A DNA stretch of 64,000 nt from Sideroxyarcus emersonii (lineage in GTDB: Bacteria > Pseudomonadota > Gammaproteobacteria > Burkholderiales > Gallionellaceae). The notes beneath the pieces are model-generated. The model ran no database searches. It had not been told where the DNA came from and saw only the letters and a program-made list of their open reading frames with translations. Numbering within the stretch: the first letter of the stretch is position 1; every line of letters begins with the position of its first letter. Location: positions 2,355,001 to 2,419,000 of the forward strand of contig NZ_AP023423.1 of the NCBI RefSeq assembly GCF_021654335.1. Reading direction: 5' to 3'. The translations under genes were made by a program, and so were the position numbers. Positions 1 through 6,690 of the stretch are shown here, piece by piece.

Positions 1-358
1 GCTGCGGAATCCAGCGTAACTCGAATTGGTCAAAACACTTTATCTGCGCGCGGATTTCGGCGAATAAGGGGGCTAGGCGGGCAGCTTCGGTGCTACTGGC
101 ATTTTGCGCAAGGCGCACGACGACGTCGCTATCGCAGTGAATGAGCAAGGCGCTGGCTTGCAGTGTGCGTGCCAGTTGCAGGGTGGCCAGCAGGGCGCGG
201 GCTTCGGCTTCGTTGTTGCAGCCGCTGTGCGGGCTGCGTTGCGAGAGTTCGTGGCGGCTACCATCCGGTTCCAGCAGGAGGGCTCCGAGGCCGATATGGC
301 CGGGGTTAGGGTGGGCGCAGCCATCGCACCAAGCTTGCCAGAGATGCTCTTTGTTCAT
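1..358 (-). CDS. RNase H-like protein, 3' end cut by window edge
   Basis: The 119 visible residues read as an RNase HI fold, an enzyme family that cuts the RNA strand of RNA:DNA hybrids. The acidic residues expected in the active site are visible: Asp in WCDGCAHPNPG (residue 12), Glu in GCNNEAEARAL, and Asp in IHCDSDVVV. The last visible residues, FELRWIPQ, match the strand before the conserved His loop, so the missing part is the C-terminal helix. The ATG at 358 is the first in frame. The short N-terminus and sequence suggest a stand-alone RNase HI-like protein rather than canonical rnhA, and cellular specificity cannot be judged from the fragment. Confidence 0.75.
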   Translation of the reverse strand, partial: MNKEHLWQAWCDGCAHPNPGHIGLGALLLEPDGSRHELSQRSPHSGCNNEAEARALLATLQLARTLQASALLIHCDSDVVVRLAQNASSTEAARLAPLFAEIRAQIKCFDQFELRWIPQ

Positions 359-452
359 GCCCACATGGTAGCGAGCAAGGCGGTGTTTGTGCTGATTTTG
401 TGCTGCTAAAAAGGAATCAAAGTGGCTCGAATTGATTTTGCACGAGCCCCCA

Positions 453-986
453 TCACCCCTCTCCCCGCGCCCACCCCCTGATTGCCTTCACCTCCACCGC
501 CCCCAGCCCCAGCGACTCCAGAAACTTCCTGTGCGCTTCCGGCGCCTGTGCTTCGAACACGGCATGCCAGCGTTTCATGTCTTCTTCCGAGAATCCCGCG
601 CTGCGCATCAACGCGACCCAGGCGTCCTTGTCTTTGACCTTGCCGGGCAATTCCAGTGTGGCTTGGGCGAGCAGGCGCGCGAGGGTGATCTGCTGTTCGC
701 GCAGGACGCTGATCTCGCGGTCGAGGTCGAGCAGGCGGTCTTCGAGCAGTTGCATCGATGCCTCTGGTTTGTTCGCCAGCAGTGACTGGATGGCCGGGAT
801 GGAGAGCCCGGCCTCGCGATAGGCGCGGATGGTACGCAAGCGCTCGATCTGTTCCGGCCCGTACAGGCGATAGCCATTGGCATCGCGTCGGGCCGGGGTG
901 AGCAGGCCGAGCGATTCGTAGTGCAGCAGTGCCGCGCGGGAGAGGCCCGCACGGCGGGCGAGTTCTCTGATCTTGAGTGGGCTCAT
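453..986 (-). CDS. MerR family transcriptional regulator
   Basis: A 177-residue DNA-binding regulator. The N-terminal winged HTH of the MerR family is clear (residues 1-70: KIRELARRAGLSRAALLHYE, then GYRLYG and a coiled helix with LLEDRLLDLDREI). The C-terminal 90 residues look like the poorly conserved helical region of TipA/HTH_MerR-SF proteins and lack the cysteines of metal-sensing MerR members, so the ligand is probably not a metal ion. Its ATG overlaps the stop of the upstream small gene by 4 bases (ATGA), so the two are translationally coupled and probably act together. Confidence 0.88.
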   Translation of the reverse strand: MSPLKIRELARRAGLSRAALLHYESLGLLTPARRDANGYRLYGPEQIERLRTIRAYREAGLSIPAIQSLLANKPEASMQLLEDRLLDLDREISVLREQQITLARLLAQATLELPGKVKDKDAWVALMRSAGFSEEDMKRWHAVFEAQAPEAHRKFLESLGLGAVEVKAIRGWARGEG

Positions 987-1396
987 GGCAAGGGGTTCAG
1001 GTCTGGCGGCATGAAAGTCTTTCGGGCGGTGTCTGAATTGAGGCGTTCGTTGCTGTAGTGACGCGCAAGAAGCCCGAGCGCATCTTTCACCAGTTGGGGA
1101 TTTTCTTCAAGGAAGTCGTTCCATGTCTTGTGCCTGTCTGTTGCGCCGCCGTGGGCCATGAGGATCATCAGGGCTTCGGATAGTGTGCGGTTGTATTTGC
1201 CGGGCGCGCCGAGGTGGTTGGCAAACCGTTCGATGCCGTCGCAGGTGCGCTGGATGGCTTCCGGCACAGGATAGCGTTGCAGGTGGATCCAGCCGATGCG
1301 AATGTGGCCCAGATGGTTGAAGGCGGAAGGCGGTGCGGAACAGTCGTTGAAGGCGGCGAAGAATGCGTCGTCGGTGGACAGGGTGCTTGTGTTCAT
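983..1396 (-). CDS. Conserved hypothetical protein coupled to MerR regulator
   Basis: A 137-residue soluble protein with no signal peptide or membrane segment. I recognise no named domain. Features that look conserved are FNHLGHIRIGWIHL, a CDGI segment and GAPGKYNRTLSEALM, all in the first 80 residues, with several His that could bind a ligand or metal. It is first in a two-gene unit whose stop overlaps the MerR start (ATGA), so it may supply or sense the regulator's signal. That role is inference from position only. Confidence 0.7.
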   Translation of the reverse strand: MNTSTLSTDDAFFAAFNDCSAPPSAFNHLGHIRIGWIHLQRYPVPEAIQRTCDGIERFANHLGAPGKYNRTLSEALMILMAHGGATDRHKTWNDFLEENPQLVKDALGLLARHYSNERLNSDTARKTFMPPDLNPLP

Positions 1397-1710
1397 GATG
1401 GCTCCTGGTTGAAAAACCGAAGCCTGAGGGTGTCAGCGATAGACAGGTCAAGCACAGCCCATAGGCATCGCTCCATAGAATTCAAAGGGGCCAGGCTCGA
1501 ATTGTTAGCAGCAGCCAAGACATTGCGTTCATTCAAATCAAATGGAGCAGCGTCGAAATATTTCCAGTACGACCTGCTGCCAAAGCTGACGTTTGCAGGA
1601 GTGGTATTGTTGACATCCGCAATCGGCTATACAACAATGATTTCCCGATACGGCGCCCCGCCGTCCCGTCCGACGACGGGATGCCCCTCGAGATGTGACG
1701 AGGAGTAGTC
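1397..1710. other. 314-bp intergenic region with candidate promoter
   Basis: This gap lies between the divergent hypothetical/MerR pair and the rightward DsrC-like cluster. Open frames here are short and overlap on both strands with no recognisable protein, so I treat it as non-coding. It holds a sigma-70-like element near its right end and otherwise shows nothing clear. Confidence 0.5.
1610..1638 (+). promoter_or_regulatory. Candidate sigma-70 promoter for the DsrC-like cluster
   Basis: A perfect TTGACA (-35) is followed after 17 bases by AACAAT (-10, four of six matches to TATAAT). It points toward the small ORF beginning at 1711 and the DsrC-like gene beyond it. The -10 is weak, so this is a prediction from spacing and the -35 only. 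Confidence 0.35.
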
Positions 1711-1968
1711 ATGAAAAAACTCAGCGTTCCCCAGCCGTTTTCCAGTGAATCGTTTTCCTCCCGCTTTCTGACTGCGAGGGCGATGGCATTTACGCTGGCG
1801 CCGGCCGAGTCCGAGCTTGAGGGCTGTTCCGGCCATCGTGATTCTTACGAGCACTTTGGCCCCGGACCATTCGTAAACCTGCGCGATGACAAAGGCAGCG
1901 AGATGATCTGCCGCACGAGCGGAGTGGCCCGCATGACGCTGAACGAATGGGCCAACAAACTCACCTGA
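1711..1968 (+). CDS. Small hypothetical protein upstream of DsrC-like gene
   Basis: An 85-residue open frame with a good ribosome site (GAGGAG about 7 bases before the ATG). The C-terminal half (FVNLRDDKGSEMICRTSG, then ARMTLNEWANKL) looks like a real folded segment, whereas the N-terminal half is rich in Ser, Phe and Ala and gives no clue. No family recognised. It is 44 bases ahead of the DsrC-like gene on the same strand and may be its operon partner. An overlapping reverse frame over its 5' half is less convincing. Confidence 0.45.
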   Translation: MKKLSVPQPFSSESFSSRFLTARAMAFTLAPAESELEGCSGHRDSYEHFGPGPFVNLRDDKGSEMICRTSGVARMTLNEWANKLT

Positions 1969-2012
1969 GTTTCGATGGCCCGTTAACGCAAGATCAAGAC
2001 AAGGAGATCACC

Positions 2013-2381
2013 ATGCTTGATATCAACCACATTATTAATGAACAGGCGAATGGCCGCCTTGATCCTGAAGGCCATATGTACGATCTTGAACATTGGTCTC
2101 CGCTCCTTGCCAAGCAACTGGCGCTTGACGAGGGGATTGGGGAACTCACCGAGGCGCATTGGCACGTGATCTATGCGTTGCGAAACCTGTATCGCGAACA
2201 GGGACGTGCGGAGAATGCGCGCATCGTCATGCAGATGCTGGCGCAGGATTTTGTGGATGAAGGCGGACGTCGCTACCTTTACGAGCTGTTCCCGAAAGGG
2301 CCTGTCAGCCAGGGTTCGCGTCTGGCGGGTGTGCCCGTTCCCCAGTATGCGAGCGATCCCTCGTTCGGCTGGGCGAGCTGA
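2013..2381 (+). CDS. DsrC/TusE-like protein lacking the conserved cysteines
   Basis: A 122-residue protein of the DsrC/TusE/DsvC fold. Family landmarks in order: DPEGHMYDLEHW, LALDEGIGELTEAHW, ALRNLYREQG and YLYELFPKGPVSQGSRLAGVPVP. In DsrC and TusE a cysteine lies in the ...QAC(K)IAGLPKP part and a second is the penultimate residue; they carry sulfur or the trisulfide. Here the first is Ser and the C-terminus is replaced by a longer tail (QYASDPSFGWAS) with no Cys, so it cannot do that chemistry. I infer a regulatory or structural role. The start is the ATG 7 bases after AAGGAG, rather than an upstream ATG overlapping the previous frame. Confidence 0.85.
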   Translation: MLDINHIINEQANGRLDPEGHMYDLEHWSPLLAKQLALDEGIGELTEAHWHVIYALRNLYREQGRAENARIVMQMLAQDFVDEGGRRYLYELFPKGPVSQGSRLAGVPVPQYASDPSFGWAS

Positions 2382-2438
2382 GTACGCTACGCAGCTTTGA
2401 TTTGCTACAGCAGTTTCCCGCAACGCAAGGAGAAGATC

Positions 2439-2669
2439 ATGAACACTGCAGATATGTTGATCTACGTGCATCCCACGCTGGATGCGAAAAGCAGGAGTGC
2501 GCTGGAAAGAATTGTGGAGGGGCGTCTCGGCGTCGATTGCGCACAGTTCAATTCTCACACGCATCATCATGCAATGATGGTCAGGTATGATCCGGACGCG
2601 ATTCAGGGCATGCAGATATTGAACATGGTACGCAATGCCGATCCTGCGGCGGCGATAGTGGGGCTTTAG
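2439..2669 (+). CDS. Small HMA-like (ferredoxin-fold) protein without CXXC
   Basis: A 76-residue protein 57 bases behind the DsrC-like gene, with an AAGGAG site before the ATG. The pattern of short strands and helices (DMLIYVHPTLDAKSRSALER, then HAMMVRYDPDAIQGMQIL) resembles heavy-metal-associated domains of copper chaperones. The metal-binding CXXC loop is absent; its place holds HPTLD, and an HTHHH run lies mid-protein. It could bind metal through His or be a non-metal ferredoxin-like fold. Assignment rests on pattern only. Confidence 0.6.
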   Translation: MNTADMLIYVHPTLDAKSRSALERIVEGRLGVDCAQFNSHTHHHAMMVRYDPDAIQGMQILNMVRNADPAAAIVGL

Positions 2670-2726
2670 TTTCGGCAGACAATGCGGTTGCCGATTGGAC
2701 GGCCAGATAAACTGTCAAACAGCCGC

Positions 2727-3473
2727 TCAATCTTCAACCCGGGTTGCCCCGCAACACTTCTTGTATTTTCTGCCGCTGCCGCAAGGGCAAGGTGCATTGC
2801 GGCTTATTTTTTGAGTTTCATTGTCAGCGGTTTTGCCCCTGGCGCTGTCTGCCGCACGGCGTTGCGGCGCCCAGAATTTGTATACCCAACCGATGCTGGC
2901 CGGGATCTGTCTGGATAGCTCTTCGCGCTGCGCCGGCGTTTGTACCAGTGCTTCTTCGGCCTCGGTGATCTCCGCCGCACCCAGCAGGTAGATCGGCCGC
3001 AATGCCACCGGACCGTGTCTGGATTCGAACAGGGCCTTCCATTTGTCGCGCTGCATGTCGATGCCGGTCATGAATCCGTGCGCCCACATCTCGCCGTCCA
3101 TGTATTCGTGTTCGTCGCCTTCATAGACTTGCAGGTCGAAGACGGGCTCGAAATGTTCCGCATCCTGCTGCAGGCTCCAGACGATGGCATTCAGGTGGCG
3201 CGTCAGCAGGTCGGTGATCCTTGCAGCCTGGGCGTCGCTTGCAAATGCCGGCGTATCTGCTGTCGTCGGGCCCCATATGCGCGGCATCCATACCTCCGGC
3301 TTGGGCATGGCCGGGCCGGAAGCGAGCGCGGTGAGGAAGCCATCCAGGCAATCCAGCAGCATGACTTCGTTGGTGGTGGCATCGGACATAAGGAAGCTGT
3401 CGAGCTCGTCCATCTCCTCTTCGGAGAGCGCGGGGGTGACTTCTTCTTCCTCGAAGGATTCTTGTTTGGGCAT
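2727..3473 (-). CDS. UPF0149/YecA family protein with C-terminal SEC-C zinc motif
   Basis: 248 residues. The first 180 match the UPF0149 (YecA/YgfB) helical domain: acidic N-terminus, SEEEMDELDSFL, MLLDCLDGFLTAL and a GEMWAHGFMTGI segment. The last 25 residues form a SEC-C motif (APCPCGSGRKYKKCCG), the zinc-binding tail also found at the end of SecA, where it contacts SecB and ribosomes. Molecular role of this family is not well settled. The gene stands alone, with a repeat element upstream. Confidence 0.9.
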   Translation of the reverse strand: MPKQESFEEEEVTPALSEEEMDELDSFLMSDATTNEVMLLDCLDGFLTALASGPAMPKPEVWMPRIWGPTTADTPAFASDAQAARITDLLTRHLNAIVWSLQQDAEHFEPVFDLQVYEGDEHEYMDGEMWAHGFMTGIDMQRDKWKALFESRHGPVALRPIYLLGAAEITEAEEALVQTPAQREELSRQIPASIGWVYKFWAPQRRAADSARGKTADNETQKISRNAPCPCGSGRKYKKCCGATRVED

Positions 3474-3506
3474 GGTGTTGTTACTTCCCTTGCAAATGAT
3501 TATTGA

Positions 3507-3711
3507 GTTCCATAATTGACGACAGTGTCTCAGAGCACTCTACTCCGTCATTCCGGCGCAGGCCGGAATCCAGTTTATCCACAGCTCCGCGCAGCGGGCA
3601 AAGCCATATCTGCTATGTTGTCCCACTACGTGGGATTTTGTTAATTGTCTGGATTCCGGCCTGCGCCGGAATGACGAATGCTGAAGATCGGTGCGTGATG
3701 AATTATGGAAC
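3507..3711. repeat. Extended 11-bp inverted repeat around repeat copy 1
   Basis: GTTCCATAATT at 3507-3517 and its exact reverse complement at 3701-3711 bracket the mobile-repeat copy. The right arm covers the stop codon of the dUTPase gene. It may be an old terminus of the element, a terminator remnant or chance; the second copy of the element does not have this pair. Confidence 0.4.
3546..3676. repeat. Palindromic mobile repeat, copy 1 (131 bp)
   Basis: Two identical 28-base arms in inverted orientation (starting CGTCATTCCGGCGCAGG) enclose about 75 bases. Each arm is itself a hairpin (ATTCCGGC-GCAG-GCCGGAAT). The core contains two smaller hairpins, CCGC-GCA-GCGG and CCCAC-TAC-GTGGG (3622-3634). 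No ORF inside, so it would need a transposase or REP-associated tyrosine transposase elsewhere. It sits between the UPF0149 and dUTPase genes. A second copy is at 27149-27274. Confidence 0.9.
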
Positions 3712-4368
3712 GATCATTAAATATCTAGCCTTGAGCGAGCTGTAGAGTTCGTCGCGCACATTGGCCGAATCCAGGTCGACCACTTCCAGCACTTCGACCA
3801 GATGTTCGTTGTCCTCGCGACCATCCCAGATCTTGATGTAGGTACCGGCCTTGTAGCCGTGGTCCTGGCGGAATACGTTGAGCACGTTCTTGCCGACGTA
3901 TTGTTTGAACAGATCGTTCCATTCCATGTCGCAGTCGTGCAGCAGCGATTCGAACAGCGCCAGGCTGGTGCGTTTGGCTGCGGCGAGGCCCACGAGCAGG
4001 TCGAGCTTGTCCAGCAGGCTGAGCTGGGCGAGCACGTAGCTCTGGTTATCGAACTGCACCGACTTGTGGTGCAGAGCCAGCTCGGCCTGCATCTCTGCCT
4101 TAGCCTGGGCGATGTCGCCGAGGTTGCGCTGGATGGATGCGGACAGGATGAAATGCCAGATATCGACCAGCTCCATGCGCAACTGCGCCCAGTCGCATTC
4201 CTGCTTCTTCCACCATTTCCAGCCGTGGTGTTCGATCGCTTCGACGCCTTCGACCTGGATGGCGCGATGCCAGTTGTTGTTGGCGGCAACCCAGTCGGGG
4301 TTGACCTTGCTGTTCATGCCGTCCTGCAATTCGAGCATGGTGAGGAGCTGGGTGTCGGAGATCGTCAT
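3703..4368 (-). CDS. Dimeric dUTPase (all-alpha NTP pyrophosphatase family)
   Basis: A 221-residue protein matching the dimeric, all-alpha dUTPases of the MazG-like NTP pyrophosphatase superfamily, which hydrolyse dUTP to dUMP and PPi and keep uracil out of DNA. The recognisable region is the first 90 residues: LLELQDGMN-like start, VNPDWVAANNNWHRAI, EHHGWKWWKK and LRMELVDIWHF, where the acidic residues bind magnesium. The C-terminal half holds the NVFRQDHGYKAGTY segment of the family. The start is the ATG giving MTISDTQ; an upstream ATG would add 17 non-family residues. Confidence 0.88.
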   Translation of the reverse strand: MTISDTQLLTMLELQDGMNSKVNPDWVAANNNWHRAIQVEGVEAIEHHGWKWWKKQECDWAQLRMELVDIWHFILSASIQRNLGDIAQAKAEMQAELALHHKSVQFDNQSYVLAQLSLLDKLDLLVGLAAAKRTSLALFESLLHDCDMEWNDLFKQYVGKNVLNVFRQDHGYKAGTYIKIWDGREDNEHLVEVLEVVDLDSANVRDELYSSLKARYLMIVP

Positions 4369-4524
4369 GATTCTGGCTTTGAATAAAACAGCCATTTTAC
4401 AGTAAGGCCCGCCCCACACTTCCCGCTGAATGCACCACGAGCGCCAGCATCAGTTTTGTCTGGCATTGACCGGAACGCTGCGGCTGCGGATACTGCGATT
4501 CATGCGATCCAATTTCCTGTGCAC

Positions 4525-4971
4525 ATGACATCCTTCTGGACATGGCTCTCCATCATCGGACTGTCGATGACCCCCAACCTGATACTGGGGCCGTCGGCGG
4601 CGATCGGCGTGGGCATCGCAGCGCACTACGACCCGTGGCTGCTGCTGCCGGTGGTGGCGGTGGCGGGCTACGTCGAGGGGTTGGCCGTCGCCTGGATCGC
4701 CTGCGAGAGCACGCGCATCGACTTCATCGGCAAGTGGGTCGCGCGGATGCGCACGCCGAGGAGCACTGCATTGGCAGACAGGTGGGGAGTCTGGGGCGGC
4801 CTCACGCTCGGCTGCGCCCTGGTCGGGCAGGAGCCGATCCTGGTGGCGCTGCGCTGGCTGGGTGTGGACATGCGCCGGATCTGGCTGCCGCTGGCGATCA
4901 GCAACGCGGTGTTTGCGGTGCTCTACTACGCGATCGTGTGGTTCGGCTTCGACCAGGTCGCGAAGTTCTGA
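4525..4971 (+). CDS. Small multi-pass inner-membrane protein
   Basis: 148 residues from the chosen ATG, with about four hydrophobic helices (roughly 6-28, 36-58, 85-104 and 118-140). The arrangement, including GPSAAIGVGIAAHY near the N-terminus and a Gly-rich third helix, resembles the small multidrug export/COG2426 group, but the match is loose. A TTG at 4456 would extend it by 23 polar residues and looks less likely. It converges with the isochorismatase gene. Function unknown. Confidence 0.6.
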   Translation: MTSFWTWLSIIGLSMTPNLILGPSAAIGVGIAAHYDPWLLLPVVAVAGYVEGLAVAWIACESTRIDFIGKWVARMRTPRSTALADRWGVWGGLTLGCALVGQEPILVALRWLGVDMRRIWLPLAISNAVFAVLYYAIVWFGFDQVAKF

Positions 4972-5035
4972 ATCAGGCCAGTCGGTTCGACATCGCAACC
5001 TCTTCGGCGCCATCGTTGCCGCGACTGCAGGCAGT

Positions 5036-5602
5036 TTACTTGACCAGCTTCGACAGCTTCTTGAACGCGTCGGTCCCGGCGATCTTCAACAGCTGGAACA
5101 CGACAGACTCGGTACTGGTGGGCACGGCTCCGGCCAGCACCATGGCTTCGATGGCGGTCTGCCAGTTGTCGCGGCTGCGGCTCATCACCGCATCCTTGAC
5201 GATATGCACATGAAAGCCGTCGGCCAGCAGTTCGATGACGGTCTGCAGCACGCACACATGCGTTTCCATGCCGACGACGATGATTTGCGTCCGGTCGCTG
5301 TCTTTCAGTTGCTTGACGAAAGTCTGGTTGCCGCAGCAGCTGAAGGTCAGCTTCTCGAAGCTCGGGGCTGCGGTTGCCCGGCTCTTCAGCTCGGGCAAGG
5401 TCGAGCCCAGCCCTTTGACATACTGCTCGGTGAAGAGCACCGGCACCGCCAGTTCGTTCGCGCTTTCCAGCAGGATGCCGGCATTCTTGGTCAGCTGGCG
5501 CAGCACCTGCTGATCCATCGCTGCGCACAGTTTTTCCTGCACATCGATCACGAGCAGCAAGGCCTTTGCCGGATCCAGCAGAAATTTGTTCTGGGTGGAC
5601 AT
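5036..5602 (-). CDS. Isochorismatase-family cysteine hydrolase
   Basis: 188 residues of the isochorismatase-like fold, close to the YcaC type. The catalytic triad can be placed: Asp in LLLVIDVQEKL (residue 20), a Lys near the middle, and the nucleophile Cys in GMETHVCVLQ (about residue 117), preceded by the usual non-Pro cis peptide motif. These enzymes hydrolyse amide or vinyl-ether bonds, and substrate is not readable from sequence. Start has GGAGAG upstream. The secreted HbpS-like gene ends 73 bases upstream on the same strand, so the two may be co-transcribed. Confidence 0.9.
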   Translation of the reverse strand: MSTQNKFLLDPAKALLLVIDVQEKLCAAMDQQVLRQLTKNAGILLESANELAVPVLFTEQYVKGLGSTLPELKSRATAAPSFEKLTFSCCGNQTFVKQLKDSDRTQIIVVGMETHVCVLQTVIELLADGFHVHIVKDAVMSRSRDNWQTAIEAMVLAGAVPTSTESVVFQLLKIAGTDAFKKLSKLVK

Positions 5603-5675
5603 TCATCTCTCCATTCAATATCGAGATCCAGCGCCGGCATCATGACCGAAAGTGACCGATGCTGCAGGAACCGGG

Positions 5676-6209
5676 CTACTTGATCGTGGCGGCGCCCACC
5701 TTGCAGACGACCTCGTCCTGGGAACCGCTGCCGCCGGAGCAACCGATGGCCCCGATCAGCTTGCCATCCTCGACCAGCGGAATGCCGCCGCGCGAACCGA
5801 TGGCGCCATCCAGCGTCGCCACGTAGGGCATGTTGTTCACCTGGATCGCATTCTCGAATACCTTCGTTTCGCGGCGGAAGCTGGCTGCGGCACGGGCCTT
5901 ATGTTCGGAGATCTGGATGGATGCCAGCTGCGCTCCGTCCATGCGCTGGAACGCCACCAGGTTGGCGCCGGAATCGACCACCGCGACATTCATCTTCCAG
6001 CCGCGTTTTTTCGCCTCTGCAACCGCGGCGTTAATTGCTACCGTCGCACGCTCCAGCGAGATGGGCGCGCCATACGGGATATCGAAATTCATCTTTTCCG
6101 GAACGGCATCGAGCGGATTTGCCGGCTTGGCCTCTTCGGCCAGGCAATCGACGGAAACGAGCAATGCGGGACAAAGCACAACGGCAGCCAAGATCGATTT
6201 CAATTTCAT
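5676..6209 (-). CDS. Secreted HbpS/GlcG-like (DUF336) heme-binding protein
   Basis: 177 residues with a signal peptide (MKLKSILAAVVLCPALL, cleavage near CLAEEA), so periplasmic. The rest is a GlcG/HbpS domain: LERATVAINAAVAEAKKRGW, VAVVDSGANLVAFQRMDGA, then GGIPLVEDGKLIGAIG. HbpS in Streptomyces binds heme and signals redox stress; GlcG partners glycolate oxidase. A heme role is inferred from family only. GGGGAG precedes the ATG. The isochorismatase follows and may be in the same operon. Confidence 0.88.
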   Translation of the reverse strand: MKLKSILAAVVLCPALLVSVDCLAEEAKPANPLDAVPEKMNFDIPYGAPISLERATVAINAAVAEAKKRGWKMNVAVVDSGANLVAFQRMDGAQLASIQISEHKARAAASFRRETKVFENAIQVNNMPYVATLDGAIGSRGGIPLVEDGKLIGAIGCSGGSGSQDEVVCKVGAATIK

Positions 6210-6690
6210 GATGTCACTCCCCTGTTGGAAATAGCGATGGTCAAGTTGTCAGGATGCTCCGGTTCCGCATTGCAAACCACGCACGCTCGCCAGCCAAAGA
6301 TCGGGGCTGCAGCAGAGCGGCTGCCACGCAGGAACTGCTGCGCATTCTGACAGAAAGCGATGAATAAAAAACACCGCCTGCAGCAGGGTGTTCGCGGTGG
6401 ATCGAGGCCATCGCCGATCCGGACTGGTAGGAGTCGGCCGCAGGTTTCCAGCCCACCATGCCGGACCGTGCGCCGCCAAGTCATTGCCAGTCGATACAAA
6501 ATTGGAACAGGCACAACCCGCCGCCCCGGAAAGCCCATGCTGCCGTCATTGTGGCTGTTGGCAACTGAAAGTTGCTGTAATAAAAATGAGGCATAATCCG
6601 CGTCGATTTCATCATCAACGAAGCGGTTTTGCTGAACTGCTGGACCGTTAAGACAACATATCCGATCACCAGATCGCAAGCGATAAAAAA
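6210..6690. other. 481-bp intergenic region, possible small-RNA locus
   Basis: Lies between the divergent HbpS-like gene and the GGDEF-EAL gene. Open frames on both strands, including a 206-residue reverse one, are rich in Cys and Arg and do not look like protein. The only clear signal is a minus-strand hairpin with a T-run (6363-6392) pointing away from the GGDEF gene, with no minus-strand gene ahead of it. Confidence 0.45.
6363..6392 (-). terminator. Rho-independent terminator with no upstream gene
   Basis: Read on the minus strand: AACACC, an 11-base interior that is itself near-palindromic (CTGCTGCAGG), GGTGTT, then TTTTATTC. Stem of six pairs plus T-rich tail is a fair intrinsic terminator. 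No minus-strand coding gene precedes it within 400 bases, so it may end a small RNA or an antisense transcript from the GGDEF gene's leader. Confidence 0.5.
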
